Source: Labrenzia sp. OB1 (GTDB taxonomy: Bacteria; Pseudomonadota; Alphaproteobacteria; Rhizobiales; Stappiaceae). From it: 64,000 bases of DNA. Shown one piece after another: positions 1 to 8,258 of this stretch. The position numbers and the translations under genes were made by a program. The DNA is taken from contig NZ_JSEP01000002.1 in assembly GCF_001624695.1 (NCBI RefSeq), forward strand, positions 124,001-188,000, read 5' to 3'. Each line of letters starts with the position of its first letter. Positions within the stretch are counted from its first letter, which is position 1. The notes below the pieces were generated by a model. That model did not search any database. It had not been told where the DNA came from and saw nothing but the letters and a program-made list of their open reading frames with translations.

Positions 1-1343
1 TTGAACGATTTCTTCGGTTTGACGAAGTCGTCGAAATAACGGATCGCATAGGCGACCAGTGCATCCAGCTCCGGATGGGTTTCAGGCGTCACCCCCGGTG
101 CGTAGCGGGAGATGAATGCCCACAGCACATCCTTGTTTTCCGCATTGGAGGCGGACACGAGGTTCAGCAGCATGGCGAAGGTCACCGGCATCTCGATCTT
201 CGGGATATTTCCGGAGTGAATGTGCCAGGCCGGATTCTGAAGCTGCTGTTCCACAGGCATCTGCGCGTATTTCTGGACAAAAGTGAAATACTCGTCCACC
301 GCCTTCGGAATGACGTCGAAATAGAGCTTCTTCGCCGTTTTCGGCTTCTGGTAATTGTAAAGCGCCAGGCTTTCCGGCGAGGCGTAGGTCAGCCATTCGT
401 CGATGGTCAGGCCATTGCCCTTCGACTTGGAGATCTTCTCGCCATTCTCGTCCAGGAACAGCTCGTAGACGTAGTGCTCCGGGGCCTTGCCGCCGAGGAT
501 GTTGCAGATCTTGTCGTAGATCGGTGCGTTGGTCTGGTGGTCCTTGCCGAACATTTCGAAGTCGACGTCCAGAGCCGCCCAGCGCATGCCGAAGTCAGGC
601 TTCCACTGCAGCTTTACCTGACCGCCGGTGACAGGCAGCGTGATGTCCTCGCCAGTCTCGTCCTCGAAGGTGATCGTGCCGTCCTTCGCATTGACGTCCT
701 TCATCGGCACATAGAGCACACGACCGGACGTTGGCGAGATCGGCAGGAACGGCGAATAGGTCGCCTGCCGCTCAGCACCCAGGGTCGGCAACATCACATC
801 CATGATCTTGCGGTATTTCTCGGTTGCCTTGATCAGCACATCGTCGAACTTGCCGGACCGGTAATATTCGGTCGCGCTGGCGAATTCGTAATCGAAGCCG
901 AACGTATCCAGGAACCGGCGCAGCATGGCGTTGTTGTGGGCAGCAAAGCTGTCGAAATCGCCGCCGAACGGGTTCGGCACAGCGCTCAGCGGCATCTGCA
1001 GATAAGGCTCCATCGCCGCGCGGTCAGGCACACTTTCGGGGATCTTGCGCATGCCGTCCATGTCGTCGGAAAAGCACAGCAGGCGTGTGGGAACCTTGTC
1101 TTCCGTCAGCACACGGAACGCCGTGCGCACCATGGTCGTGCGCAGGACCTCGCCGAAGGTGCCGATATGCGGAAGACCCGACGGGCCGTATCCCGTTTCG
1201 AAAAGGACCGTTTTTTGTGGGTCCCGCTTTTCGATCCGTTTGACCAGTTTTCGCGCCTCTTCGAACGGCCAGGCTTTCGATTTCCGGGCCGCCTCGACAA
1301 AGTCTTGCGAAAGGTCAAGCGGAGGCAGGGATTGGTCGGTCAT
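1..1343 (-). CDS. lysK: Lysyl-tRNA synthetase, class I (3' end outside window)
   Basis: Charges tRNA-Lys with lysine in the cytoplasm. This is the class I (Rossmann-fold) enzyme rather than the class II LysS of E. coli. The reading frame is open from the ATG at 1343 through the left edge, giving 447 visible codons. Family members are about 520-550 residues, so roughly the last fifth (the anticodon-binding end) is missing. The class I signatures are present: GPSGLPHIG (the HIGH motif) at residues 53-61 and [10 protein letters not shown] (the KMSKS motif) near residue 300. The gene stands alone, divergent from the TerB-like gene. Class I LysRS is usual in alphaproteobacteria. The long plus-strand frame over the same bases is an antisense shadow. 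Confidence 0.95.
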   Translation of the reverse strand, partial: MTDQSLPPLDLSQDFVEAARKSKAWPFEEARKLVKRIEKRDPQKTVLFETGYGPSGLPHIGTFGEVLRTTMVRTAFRVLTEDKVPTRLLCFSDDMDGMRKIPESVPDRAAMEPYLQMPLSAVPNPFGGDFDSFAAHNNAMLRRFLDTFGFDYEFASATEYYRSGKFDDVLIKATEKYRKIMDVMLPTLGAERQATYSPFLPISPTSGRVLYVPMKDVNAKDGTITFEDETGEDITLPVTGGQVKLQWKPDFGMRWAALDVDFEMFGKDHQTNAPIYDKICNILGGKAPEHYVYELFLDENGEKISKSKGNGLTIDEWLTYASPESLALYNYQKPKTAKKLYFDVIPKAVDEYFTFVQKYAQMPVEQQLQNPAWHIHSGNIPKIEMPVTFAMLLNLVSASNAENKDVLWAFISRYAPGVTPETHPELDALVAYAIRYFDDFVKPKKSF

Positions 1344-1657
1344 TTTCGAATATCGTTCTTCTGATTTGTCTGGGTTGAGTGCAGGTCAGGCAACCGCGGA
1401 AACCCTTGGGCCGGCTGCTGCGGCGCGACACTAGATCAACCTGCTTTCATGTGCAATCGCATCAAGGCAGGGAAGTTAATCGTGCTCGAAGCATTGACCC
1501 GGCCTGTCCGCATTTCTCCCGTAGCGGGATACCCGGGAACAGGCGCGGCGGCCAGCAGGCAAATGTCGCAGGTCCGTGACTTGAAGCTTTGACACCAAGC
1601 CTATACACCGGTCTTTCAATCTGCCTTTGAAGAACCGGCGCCACTGGAGAAGTTATA
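1344..1657. other. Intergenic region between divergent lysK and terB-like genes
   Basis: This 314-base gap should hold the promoters of the two divergent genes. I see no convincing gene, strong hairpin or repeat. Short frames across it on either strand lack a ribosome binding site and a recognisable product. Confidence 0.5.
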
Positions 1658-2080
1658 GTGTCTAAGAATGAGCCGATCAGCGTTCAGGAAGCCCTCATCT
1701 ACGTGATGGTCATCGTTTCGGCGTCGGACAACTCAATGACCGACAAGGAACTGGCCACAATCGGTGACATGATCAAAATGTTGCCGGTGTTCAAGGACTA
1801 TGACGGCAACAACATCATTCCGGCGGCCCAGCGCTGCGGAGACATTCTTCAGGAAGAAAACGGCCTGTCCCTGGTTCTGGAGCTCGTGCGTGACATCCTG
1901 CCGGTGAAACTCTACGACACAGCCTATGCGCTCGCTGTCGAAGTGGCGGCCGCTGACCTTGAAGTCCATCAGGAAGAGTTGCGGATTCTTCAGCTCCTGC
2001 GTGACCGGTTCCGCTTTGACAAGCTGACCGTTGCCGCGATCGAGCGTGGCGCGATCGCCCGTTACCGGACGGTGAACTAG
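1658..2080 (+). CDS. TerB-like (tellurite-resistance TerB family) protein
   Basis: Small all-helical cytoplasmic protein of 140 residues resembling the TerB/DjlA N-terminal domain family. The pattern is a helix beginning with an EALIY stretch, then an acidic 'ASDNSMTDKE' turn typical of TerB metal-binding loops, and a second related turn, 'AAADLEVHQEE', near residue 95. Such proteins are common as single genes in alphaproteobacteria, and their biochemical role is not established. Translation starts at GTG 1658, with GGAGAAG six bases upstream. It is transcribed alone and followed by a strong terminator hairpin. A link to tellurite itself is not implied, because no other ter genes are nearby. 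Confidence 0.75.
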   Translation: MSKNEPISVQEALIYVMVIVSASDNSMTDKELATIGDMIKMLPVFKDYDGNNIIPAAQRCGDILQEENGLSLVLELVRDILPVKLYDTAYALAVEVAAADLEVHQEELRILQLLRDRFRFDKLTVAAIERGAIARYRTVN

Positions 2081-2116
2081 GTCACAGCCCCGCGATTCAT
2101 GAACCGGACAGTTTTC

Positions 2117-2148
2117 AGGCCTCCAGTCGTTTCCGATTGGAGGCCTTT
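2117..2148 (+). terminator. Rho-independent terminator of the terB-like gene
   Basis: A 12-bp stem containing one G-U pair (arms 2117-2128 and 2135-2146) with a six-base loop. The stem is GC-rich and is followed only by a short T run (TTTCG). It lies 36 bases after the stop codon and also ahead of the convergent apaG gene. Confidence 0.75.
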
Positions 2149-2197
2149 CGATTCAGGTCCGTTTTCCGGGTGTGTGTGAGGCCGCGGCGGTATCCGC

Positions 2198-2629
2198 TCA
2201 GTTCAGGCTATGTATGGCATCCGGCAGATCGAGAGAAAAGGCCGGGATCGTGACGTCGAACAGGGTTCCGTCCGGGCGTTCCATGGAATAGGAACCCGCC
2301 ATGATGCCGGAATCGGTGGCCAGCGGACAATGGGACGAATATTCGAAGGTCTCGCCGGGTTCGATCACAGGCTGTTCGCCGATGACCCCGTCCCCGTGAA
2401 CCTCCGCCTTGCGCCCCATGGCGTCGGTGATCTGCCAATAGCGCGTCTTGAGCTGCACCGGTTGGGTGCCGCCATTGTGGATCTCCACCATATAGGCCCA
2501 GATAAACTCGCTTTCATCCGGCTTCGATTCATCGTCCAGATAAAACGGTTCGACCGAGACTTCGATCCCTTCGGTAGTGGCGCTGTAACTGCCAGACACG
2601 TTTGTTCCTTCTGGGTTAAGGTCAGGCAT
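2198..2629 (-). CDS. apaG: ApaG family protein
   Basis: ApaG is a single fibronectin-III/immunoglobulin-like beta-sandwich domain, historically linked to Co2+/Mg2+ resistance and Ap4A metabolism. Its molecular role is uncertain. The signature segments are here: YSATTEGIEVSVEP at the N-terminus, WAYMVEIHN, then RYWQITDAMGR, GEQPVIEPGETFEYSS and the GxMxGxY-like 'IMAGSYSM'. The upstream ATG gives 143 residues and has GGAG five bases before it. A GTG at 2599, with AAGGA at good spacing, would give 133 residues and fits the usual family length of about 130 better. The gene lies alone, convergent with the TerB-like gene. Confidence 0.9.
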   Translation of the reverse strand: MPDLNPEGTNVSGSYSATTEGIEVSVEPFYLDDESKPDESEFIWAYMVEIHNGGTQPVQLKTRYWQITDAMGRKAEVHGDGVIGEQPVIEPGETFEYSSHCPLATDSGIMAGSYSMERPDGTLFDVTIPAFSLDLPDAIHSLN

Positions 2630-2786
2630 GACCTCTCCGAAAATAAGTCCGGATCCTTGGGGCTAAGCCCTTAAATATGAAGGGGCTTATAGGGCGAATG
2701 ACGCAAGCGTGAAAGACACCAACTTGCGATTTTCGAGTGAATTCTGCATGAAACCCGCTGATAAACTCTAAAAAAGTGCTCCCTTG

Positions 2787-3395
2787 ATGCTCGACGCCCG
2801 TTTGCGCCCCCTGATTGACCCGCCGCTGAACCGGATGGGCCGGATGCTTGCCGCAACCGGTATCGGCGCAAATGCCATGACGCTTGCGGGGTTCGCGCTC
2901 GGAGTGGCGGCTGCCGTTGCCATCGCAGCAGGCGCCTTCCTGGCCGGACTTTTACTGATTGCACTCAACCGGCTTGCCGACGGTCTGGACGGTGCGATCG
3001 CCCGGGCGACACGCAAAACCGACCTTGGCGGCTATCTCGACATCACGCTGGACTTCTTTTTTTACGGCGCAATCCCGTTCGCCTTCGCCATCAACGATCC
3101 CGCAAGCAACGCGCTTGCCGCCGCGGCTCTGCTGACAAGCTTTTACGCCAACGGCTCCGCCTTTCTGGCCTTTGCCATCATGGCGGAGCGGAAAGGCCTG
3201 ACCACCGACTCCCAGGGGTCGAAGTCGCTTTATTATCTCGGCGGCCTGGCCGAGGGCACGGAGACCATCACATTGTTCCTGCTGATGGCGCTCCTGCCCG
3301 GCTGGTTCGCGCCGCTGGCCTGGATTTTCGCGGTCGTCTGCTTCGTTTCCGCAGCCGCGAGGGTATTGATCGGCGTGAAGGCGCTGCGGACCTAA
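2787..3395 (+). CDS. CDP-alcohol phosphatidyltransferase family membrane protein
   Basis: Integral membrane enzyme of the family that transfers a phosphatidyl group from CDP-diacylglycerol to an alcohol. About 202 residues with four to six membrane segments. The metal-binding signature of conserved DG, AR, G, D and D is intact (D68, G69, A72, R73, G81, D85 and D89 counted from the ATG). The alcohol acceptor cannot be read from the sequence. The ATG at 2787 directly follows an in-frame TTG at 2784 and is preferred. The last bases overlap the stop codon of metZ on the opposite strand, so the two genes are convergent with no gap. Confidence 0.85.
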   Translation: MLDARLRPLIDPPLNRMGRMLAATGIGANAMTLAGFALGVAAAVAIAAGAFLAGLLLIALNRLADGLDGAIARATRKTDLGGYLDITLDFFFYGAIPFAFAINDPASNALAAAALLTSFYANGSAFLAFAIMAERKGLTTDSQGSKSLYYLGGLAEGTETITLFLLMALLPGWFAPLAWIFAVVCFVSAAARVLIGVKALRT

Positions 3396-4591
3396 ACCGC
3401 CGCAAGCGCCTTTTCGACATCTTCCAGCAGATCCTGCGGGTCTTCGAGACCGACAGACAGGCGCAGAATGCCGTCGGAAATGCCAAGTTCCGCGCGAGCT
3501 TCCTCGCCGATGGACTGATGCGTCGTGGTCGCCGGATGGGTGATGAGGCTTTTCGCATCGCCCAGATTGTTGGAAATACTGACGATCTCCAGCGCGTTGG
3601 TGAAGCGGAAGGCCGCTTCCTTGCCGCCTTCGATCTCGATGGCGAGCATGGTCGAGCCGCCACGCATCTGCCGTTTGGCGACGTCCGCCTGCGGGTGATC
3701 GTCCCGGCCCGGATAAATCAGCTGTTTCACCTTGGGTTTGCCGGCCAGGAAATCGGCGATCTGCCGGGCGCTTTCACTCTGTCGGGCGACGCGGATCGGC
3801 AGGGTTTCCAGTCCCTTGAGCAACACCCAGGCGCTGAACGGGCTCATGTGCGGACCGGTGTGCTTGACGAAAGGCATCACTTCCTCGGTGATCCACTCCT
3901 CGTCGGAGAGAACGACACCGCCGAGACAGCGCCCCTGGCCGTCGATGTGCTTTGTCGCGGAATAGACGACCACATCGGCGCCAAGCTGCAGCGGCGACTG
4001 GTACATCGGTGTCGCGAAGACGTTGTCGACGATCAGGCGGGCATCGGCCTCCTTGGCGATATCGGCGACGGCGGCGATGTCGATGACTTCCAGTGTCGGG
4101 TTTGTCGGGCTTTCCAGAAACAGCGCCCGGGTGTTCGGCCGGACCGCGGCTTTCCATTGCGCGATATCCGTTCCGTCCACCAGCGTGCTTTCCACGCCGA
4201 AACGCGGCAGCAGCGTTTCACAGATGTAACGGCAGGAGCCGAACAGCGCCTTGGCGGCGATCACATGGTCGCCCGCCTTGACTGCGGCCATCAGCGCCAG
4301 GTTGACGGCGGCCATACCGCTGGCGGTGCCCCGTGCAGCTTCCGCCCCTTCCAGCGCCTTGAGGCGGTCCTCGAACATGGAGACGGTGGGATTGGCATAA
4401 CGGGAATAGACGTAGCCCGGATCTTCGCCGTTGAAGCGCGCTTCGGCGGCTTCCGCGTTGTCATAGACGAACCCCTGGGTCAGGTAGAGGGCTTCAGAGG
4501 TTTCACCGAAGGGCGACCGCATGGTGCCGCCGTGAACCAGTGTGGTTGACGGGCGCCAGTTTTCACTTCCGGTCTTGGTCTTCTCAGTCAT
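3392..4591 (-). CDS. metZ: O-succinylhomoserine sulfhydrylase
   Basis: PLP-dependent enzyme of the Cys/Met metabolism family. It makes homocysteine directly from O-succinylhomoserine (or the O-acetyl ester) and sulfide in methionine synthesis. 399 residues from the ATG at 4591, the normal length. Visible family features are YVYSRYANPT near the N-terminus, the DNVFATP stretch that holds the PLP-binding Asp, and SATKHIDGQGR with the Schiff-base lysine. The sequence pattern is closest to MetZ rather than to cystathionine gamma-synthase or beta-lyase. It is preceded by a SAM-II riboswitch and an intrinsic terminator, so expression should fall when S-adenosylmethionine is plentiful. An upstream in-frame extension to 4627 would run into the terminator hairpin and is rejected. 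Confidence 0.93.
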   Translation of the reverse strand: MTEKTKTGSENWRPSTTLVHGGTMRSPFGETSEALYLTQGFVYDNAEAAEARFNGEDPGYVYSRYANPTVSMFEDRLKALEGAEAARGTASGMAAVNLALMAAVKAGDHVIAAKALFGSCRYICETLLPRFGVESTLVDGTDIAQWKAAVRPNTRALFLESPTNPTLEVIDIAAVADIAKEADARLIVDNVFATPMYQSPLQLGADVVVYSATKHIDGQGRCLGGVVLSDEEWITEEVMPFVKHTGPHMSPFSAWVLLKGLETLPIRVARQSESARQIADFLAGKPKVKQLIYPGRDDHPQADVAKRQMRGGSTMLAIEIEGGKEAAFRFTNALEIVSISNNLGDAKSLITHPATTTHQSIGEEARAELGISDGILRLSVGLEDPQDLLEDVEKALAAV

Positions 4592-4610
4592 CTTCAGTTC
4601 GCTCCAAATG

Positions 4611-4640
4611 CAAAAAACCCCAGCCAAAGGACCGGGGTTT
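4611..4640 (-). terminator. Intrinsic terminator in the metZ leader (riboswitch expression platform)
   Basis: On the minus strand, AACCCC pairs with GGGGTT, with an inner CC/GG pair around a TTT loop, followed by an uninterrupted run of six T. It lies between the SAM-II aptamer and the metZ start, about 20 bases before the ATG. This placement suggests premature termination as the regulatory output. Confidence 0.75.
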
Positions 4641-4647
4641 GCACCTC

Positions 4648-4706
4648 CGGCCTTTTTAGCAACTTATTTAACGTGGCTGCAAGCCGGCCGGCCCAAATCA
4701 CCACAA
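4648..4706 (-). promoter_or_regulatory. SAM-II (metA motif, SAM-alpha) riboswitch
   Basis: Reading the minus strand, the order of conserved blocks matches the SAM-II family. There is a P1 5' arm (UGUGG), the invariant UGAUUU, a variable GC-rich part of loop 1, UUGCA, the P1 3' arm (CCACG), then UUAAAUAAGUUGCUAAAAAGG, whose AAAAAGG tail takes part in the pseudoknot. These aptamers are known almost only from alphaproteobacteria and marine metagenomes, upstream of metA, metX, metZ or metC. It sits about 57 bases before the metZ ATG. On binding SAM it is expected to switch metZ off. Confidence 0.92.
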
Positions 4707-4833
4707 CGCGCATTTGTCCTAAGCGAAAACGGCTTCCGGGTCAATCGCCTTGCACAAAGAACCAGAAAGCCTGTTGGCGCGAAGCGCTGCATCCGTTAAG
4801 GACGGTAGGAAGAAGACCAAGCGGGACACCTAC

Positions 4834-5970
4834 ATGAATGTGACAACGGGTCAGGCCTTGAACGGAAGCGCTTCTCTTTCAGCGGACGGCATTTTGCCCG
4901 AACGCGTCATTCACGCCATGTTCGCATCCGGCGAAATATCCGCGCCCGCGCCACCCGTCAGCGGTCAGGTGCAGCCGGCAAGCCTCGACCTGCGCCTCGG
5001 CACGGTCGCCTACCGGGTGCGCGCCAGCTTCCTGCCGGGGCCAAAGATCAGGGTTGCCGACCGCCTGGAACAGCTCAAGCTGCACACCGTGGACCTTGCG
5101 GTCGGTGCGGTGCTTGAAACCGGCTGCGTCTATATCGTTCCCTTGCAGGAAGGCCTGGCGCTGGCGGACGATGTTTCCGCGACCGCCAATCCGAAAAGCT
5201 CCACCGGGCGGCTCGATGTCTTCACCCGCGTGATCACCGACAACGGGCTCGCCTTCGACACGGTGCCGGCCGGCTATACCGGCCCGCTTTACGCGGAGAT
5301 TTCTCCCCTCACCTTTCCGATCCTGGTGCGCACCGGATCCCGCCTCAGCCAGATCCGTTTCCGGCGCGGGCACTCCCTGATCGCGGACAGCGCGCTGGAG
5401 GAGGTTCACAAGACCCACACGTTGATGAGCGGCGGCAATGAGCGCATCGGCAACGGTGTCCAGCTCTCCATCGATCTTGAGGGGGATGGTCCCGGCAGCC
5501 TGATCGGCTATCGCGCCAAACAACATTCCGGCCTGATCGACGTCGACAAGGTCGGCGCGCATGATCCACTCGACTTCTGGGAGCCGATCTACCGCCGCCG
5601 GACGGCGGAGCTGATCCTCGATCCGGATGCGTTCTACATCCTGGTCAGCCAGGAAGCGGTGCATGTGCCGCCCGATTATGCCGCCGAGATGGTGCCCTTC
5701 GACCCGCTGGTCGGCGAGTTCCGCGTGCATTACGCCGGCTTCTTCGACCCCGGCTTCGGCCATGTGGGCTCGGGCGGCGTCGGTTCACGGGCCGTGCTGG
5801 AAGTCCGCTCCCATGATGTTCCCTTCATCGTCGAACACGGCCAGACCATCGGCCGTCTGGTCTATGAACATATGGCGGAGCGTCCCGAACGGCTCTACGG
5901 AGAGGGCATCGGCTCCAATTATCAGGGTCAGGCGCTCAAGCTATCCAAGCATTTCAGGATGTCTGCCTGA
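4834..5970 (+). CDS. dcd: 2'-deoxycytidine 5'-triphosphate deaminase, long form
   Basis: Converts dCTP to dUTP, feeding dTMP synthesis. 378 residues from the ATG at 4834, about twice the size of E. coli Dcd (193). The protein reads as two consecutive dUTPase-fold units. The first (about residues 85-185) carries NPKSSTGR, the nucleotide-binding SSxGR-type motif, and a 'YAE' at the catalytic-Glu position. The second (about 255-355) keeps 'AVLE' and the GQTIGRLVYE strand but has lost the SSxGR motif. Long forms are normal in alphaproteobacteria. The upstream in-frame extension to 4750 has no ribosome site. A YigZ-family gene follows six bases downstream, so the two are probably co-transcribed. 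Confidence 0.9.
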   Translation: MNVTTGQALNGSASLSADGILPERVIHAMFASGEISAPAPPVSGQVQPASLDLRLGTVAYRVRASFLPGPKIRVADRLEQLKLHTVDLAVGAVLETGCVYIVPLQEGLALADDVSATANPKSSTGRLDVFTRVITDNGLAFDTVPAGYTGPLYAEISPLTFPILVRTGSRLSQIRFRRGHSLIADSALEEVHKTHTLMSGGNERIGNGVQLSIDLEGDGPGSLIGYRAKQHSGLIDVDKVGAHDPLDFWEPIYRRRTAELILDPDAFYILVSQEAVHVPPDYAAEMVPFDPLVGEFRVHYAGFFDPGFGHVGSGGVGSRAVLEVRSHDVPFIVEHGQTIGRLVYEHMAERPERLYGEGIGSNYQGQALKLSKHFRMSA

Positions 5971-5976
5971 GTTCCG

Positions 5977-6525
5977 ATGGCACTCAAGACGATCCACCGC
6001 GAATTCGAAGGCTTTCTGGAAGACCGGAAATCCCGCTTTCTGGCACATCTCGTTCCGGTGGAGATGTTCGAGCAGCGGCTTGAAGAGCTTCGCAAGGAGC
6101 ACAGGAAGGCGGCGCATGTCGTCACCGCGCACCGGCGTCTTCTGGAAGACGACCGGATCGAGGAAAGCGGCAAAGACGACGGCGAACCGGCGGGCACCTC
6201 CGGCATGCCGACGCTGCGGGTGCTGCAGGGCGCGCAGCTGATCAATTGTGCCGTCCTGATCGTGCGCTATTTCGGCGGAACGAAACTTGGAGGCGGCGGC
6301 CTCGCCCGCGCTTATTCGGGGGCCGCGCAGGATGCGATCAACACCGCGGAACTTGTGCCGTTTCAGAAGATCCTGACCAGACAGATCAGCGCCGATTTCG
6401 CTTCAAGTTCGGAGCTGGAGCGGCGGATCGAACACCTGGGCCTGAGCGTGGTTTCGCGTGACTTCACCGAGGACGGTGTGACGCTGACGGTCGAGGGTCC
6501 GGCGGACGCGCTGGCGGGGCTTTAG
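5977..6525 (+). CDS. YigZ/IMPACT (UPF0029) family protein
   Basis: Cytoplasmic protein of 182 residues with the two-domain YigZ layout. The N-terminal UPF0029 domain is recognisable from FLAHLVPVE, the ExGKDDGEPAGTSGMP block (residues 67-82) and the highly conserved VRYFGGTKLGGGGLARAY stretch. The C-terminal part is a small ferredoxin-like domain. The family is related to eukaryotic IMPACT. A nucleic-acid or translation-linked role is suspected but not established. It is probably co-transcribed with dcd. Its TAG stop (6523-6525) coincides with the left edge of a family B repeat element. Confidence 0.85.
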   Translation: MALKTIHREFEGFLEDRKSRFLAHLVPVEMFEQRLEELRKEHRKAAHVVTAHRRLLEDDRIEESGKDDGEPAGTSGMPTLRVLQGAQLINCAVLIVRYFGGTKLGGGGLARAYSGAAQDAINTAELVPFQKILTRQISADFASSSELERRIEHLGLSVVSRDFTEDGVTLTVEGPADALAGL

Positions 6526-6635
6526 CGCGTGTCGCGTTCAAGCGGTTTCATGGTTTCAGAAAGACGCCCGAGGCAGCGTTTGCGCAGCAATTGCGTTCGG
6601 GCGGTTTTCTGAATTCAAACTAACGCGACATGCTT
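6525..6635. repeat. Family B palindromic element, copy 1
   Basis: A 111-base inverted-repeat element between TA dinucleotides (6523-6524 and 6636-6637). Outer arms are GTCGCGTT and AACGCGAC, and an inner GC-rich pair is CGCCCGA with TCGGGCG. A second full copy lies in the opposite orientation at 38041-38150, about 75% alike by eye, and a deleted derivative lies at 35470-35496. No protein is encoded. The layout is that of a miniature inverted-repeat transposable element (MITE). Confidence 0.75.
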
Positions 6636-6652
6636 TAGAGCGTTGCTCACGG

Positions 6653-6767
6653 GCTCCCCTCTCCCTTGTGGAGAAGGGGCAGGGATGGGGGTGAACCGCC
6701 AAGCGGTAAATTGGTCAGGTCCTGACGCCGGGAAGGATACCCCCCTCCCCACAAGGGGTAGGGGAGC
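6653..6767. repeat. Palindromic repeat of the CTCCCC...GGGGAG (RIME-like) type
   Basis: A 115-base non-coding element whose ends are inverted repeats: GCTCCCCTCTCCCTTGTGG on the left against CCACAAGGGGTAGGGGAGC on the right. Similar pyrimidine/purine-rich palindromes are scattered through many rhizobial and related genomes. Only one copy is visible here, so the family assignment rests on resemblance. Confidence 0.6.
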
Positions 6768-6816
6768 TGCCTCACCGAAAGACTTCAGGAAAGCGCCACG
6801 CCCCTGAAGGTCTCAT

Positions 6817-7617
6817 TCAGCCCTTCGCTTTGCCAACTTCATTTCGCAAGACCTTCACCTCGTCCCTGAGCGCCCGGACCTCTGCCAGGATCAGCCCCGT
6901 ATCGTCATGGATGGCCTGGCGGTTGGCGTCCGCCTCGGCGTCATGTTCTTCCTGCATGGCCGAGACGATGATGCCGATGAAAAGGTTCAGCACGGTGAAG
7001 GCGGTACACAGGATGAAGGGCACGAAGAACAGCCACGACCAGGGGAACGCTTCCATCACCGGCCGCACGATGCCCATGGACCAGCTTTCCAGCGTCATGA
7101 TCTGGAAGAGTGTGTAAAGCGAGGCCCCGATATTGCCGAACCACTCCGGAAACGCCGCGCCATAGAGCTTGGTTGCCATGACGGCAAACACATAGAACAC
7201 CAGCGCCATCAGAACCATGATCGATGCCATGCCCGGGAGCGCGGCGACAAGGCCGCCGATGACACGGCGCAGGGACGGCACGACGGAAATAAGACGCAAC
7301 GCCCTGAGGATACGCAAGGACCTGAGAACCGCAAAAGCGCCGCTGGCGGGCATCAGGGCGATGGCAACGATGGTGAAATCGAAAACGCTCCACGGGTCTT
7401 TGAAAAACTTCAGGCCATGGGCATATAGCCTCAAGGCAAGCTCGATCACGAAAATGGCGAGGATCAGCCGATCCAGAAAAAGCAGCGCGCCGCCGATGTC
7501 CCGCATCACGGCCGGACTGGTTTCCAGCCCGAGCGTCACCGCGTTCAGTACGATGATGGCGATGATGCCGTATTCCCAATTGCGCGAGGAGACCAGCGCG
7601 CTGACTTGATTTCGCAT
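6817..7617 (-). CDS. Bacterial voltage-gated sodium channel (NaChBac/NavAb type)
   Basis: Inner-membrane ion channel of 266 residues with the single-domain six-helix plan that assembles as a tetramer. S1-S3 span about residues 14-90. S4 carries four gating arginines at three-residue spacing (R99, R102, R105, R108). The pore has the selectivity filter TLESWS at residues 175-180, the same as in characterised bacterial sodium channels. S6 (about 195-222) is followed by a polar linker and a C-terminal heptad stretch (about 240-262) like the coiled coil that holds these tetramers together. An upstream in-frame extension to 7731 is rejected because MRNQ at 7617 fits the family start. The gene stands alone. 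In other bacteria such channels affect motility and pH responses; that is not shown here. Confidence 0.93.
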   Translation of the reverse strand: MRNQVSALVSSRNWEYGIIAIIVLNAVTLGLETSPAVMRDIGGALLFLDRLILAIFVIELALRLYAHGLKFFKDPWSVFDFTIVAIALMPASGAFAVLRSLRILRALRLISVVPSLRRVIGGLVAALPGMASIMVLMALVFYVFAVMATKLYGAAFPEWFGNIGASLYTLFQIMTLESWSMGIVRPVMEAFPWSWLFFVPFILCTAFTVLNLFIGIIVSAMQEEHDAEADANRQAIHDDTGLILAEVRALRDEVKVLRNEVGKAKG

Positions 7618-7764
7618 TTTTCTGCCCTGGATTGTGACCCATAACCTGCGCCGATGCGCCGGGCGGAAGATGGCGGTTCCGGCGCTGCAGTGCAAGATCC
7701 TGTCGCACAGGAAAAGCCGGCTTGACACCATGCGCTACTCGGAGCAGAAAGCTCGAAGATCCCG

Positions 7765-7838
7765 GCGGGTGTAGCTCAATGGTAGAGCAGAAGCTTCCCA
7801 AGCTTAAGACGAGGGTTCGATTCCCTTCACCCGCTCCA
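7765..7838 (+). tRNA. tRNA-Gly (anticodon CCC)
   Basis: A 74-base cloverleaf. The 7-bp acceptor is GCGGGTG with CACCCGC, the D arm is GCTC/GAGC, the anticodon loop is TTCCCAA with CCC at positions 34-36, and the T arm contains GGTTCGATTCC. The encoded 3' end is TCCA. The first pair of the anticodon stem (G-A) is a mismatch. It decodes GGG. Confidence 0.93.
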
Positions 7839-7892
7839 GATTTTTTTCTGCCCGACCGAAAAACCAGCCAATCGAACCTTCCCTTCTCAGGC

Positions 7893-8099
7893 TCAGCGCA
7901 GCGTTTCGCCGACGCGGTCCGGCCCCGGCAAATCGCTGCGAGACAGGCCGATGTCGTCCAGCAGGTAGTCCGGCATTTCGGACAGTATTTTCATGTCGCG
8001 CCGATGACGCAACCGGCGCAGCAGGTCGCTGATGACACGGCTGAACAGGTCTGAGCGCAACGGCTGAAAGGTCAGGGTGGCAATAGCATCGGTTCTCAT
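7893..8099 (-). CDS. DUF1127 domain protein
   Basis: Small protein of 68 residues. The DUF1127 signature is at the C-terminal half: RRDMKILSEMPDYLLDDIGL followed by SRSDL. Short basic DUF1127 proteins of alphaproteobacteria have been tied to RNA turnover and to phosphate or carbon homeostasis in some species. No specific role can be read here. The start at ATG 8099 is chosen because the domain fills the rest of the frame and GGAG lies 12 bases upstream. A longer frame to 8387 would overlap the divergent Lrp-type gene. The stop lies just 55 bases after the tRNA-Gly. Confidence 0.8.
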   Translation of the reverse strand: MRTDAIATLTFQPLRSDLFSRVISDLLRRLRHRRDMKILSEMPDYLLDDIGLSRSDLPGPDRVGETLR

Positions 8100-8258
8100 C
8101 TTGCTTGCTCCAACTGAAATTCGATGCAGCCAGCTTACGAAGAAGAGTCGCGTGTGATGCGCAAACTTCAAGCAATCATGCGTATCTCTCGCAAATTTTT
8201 CGACCTGGTGATAAAATTTCGCAAGACAGCACTCAAGACGATATGAACGGCGAGCGAC

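Noticed and set aside
75-1364. 429-residue plus-strand frame
   Set aside because: It is antisense to the lysyl-tRNA synthetase gene, whose HIGH and KMSKS motifs are clear. The frame's protein has no recognisable family.
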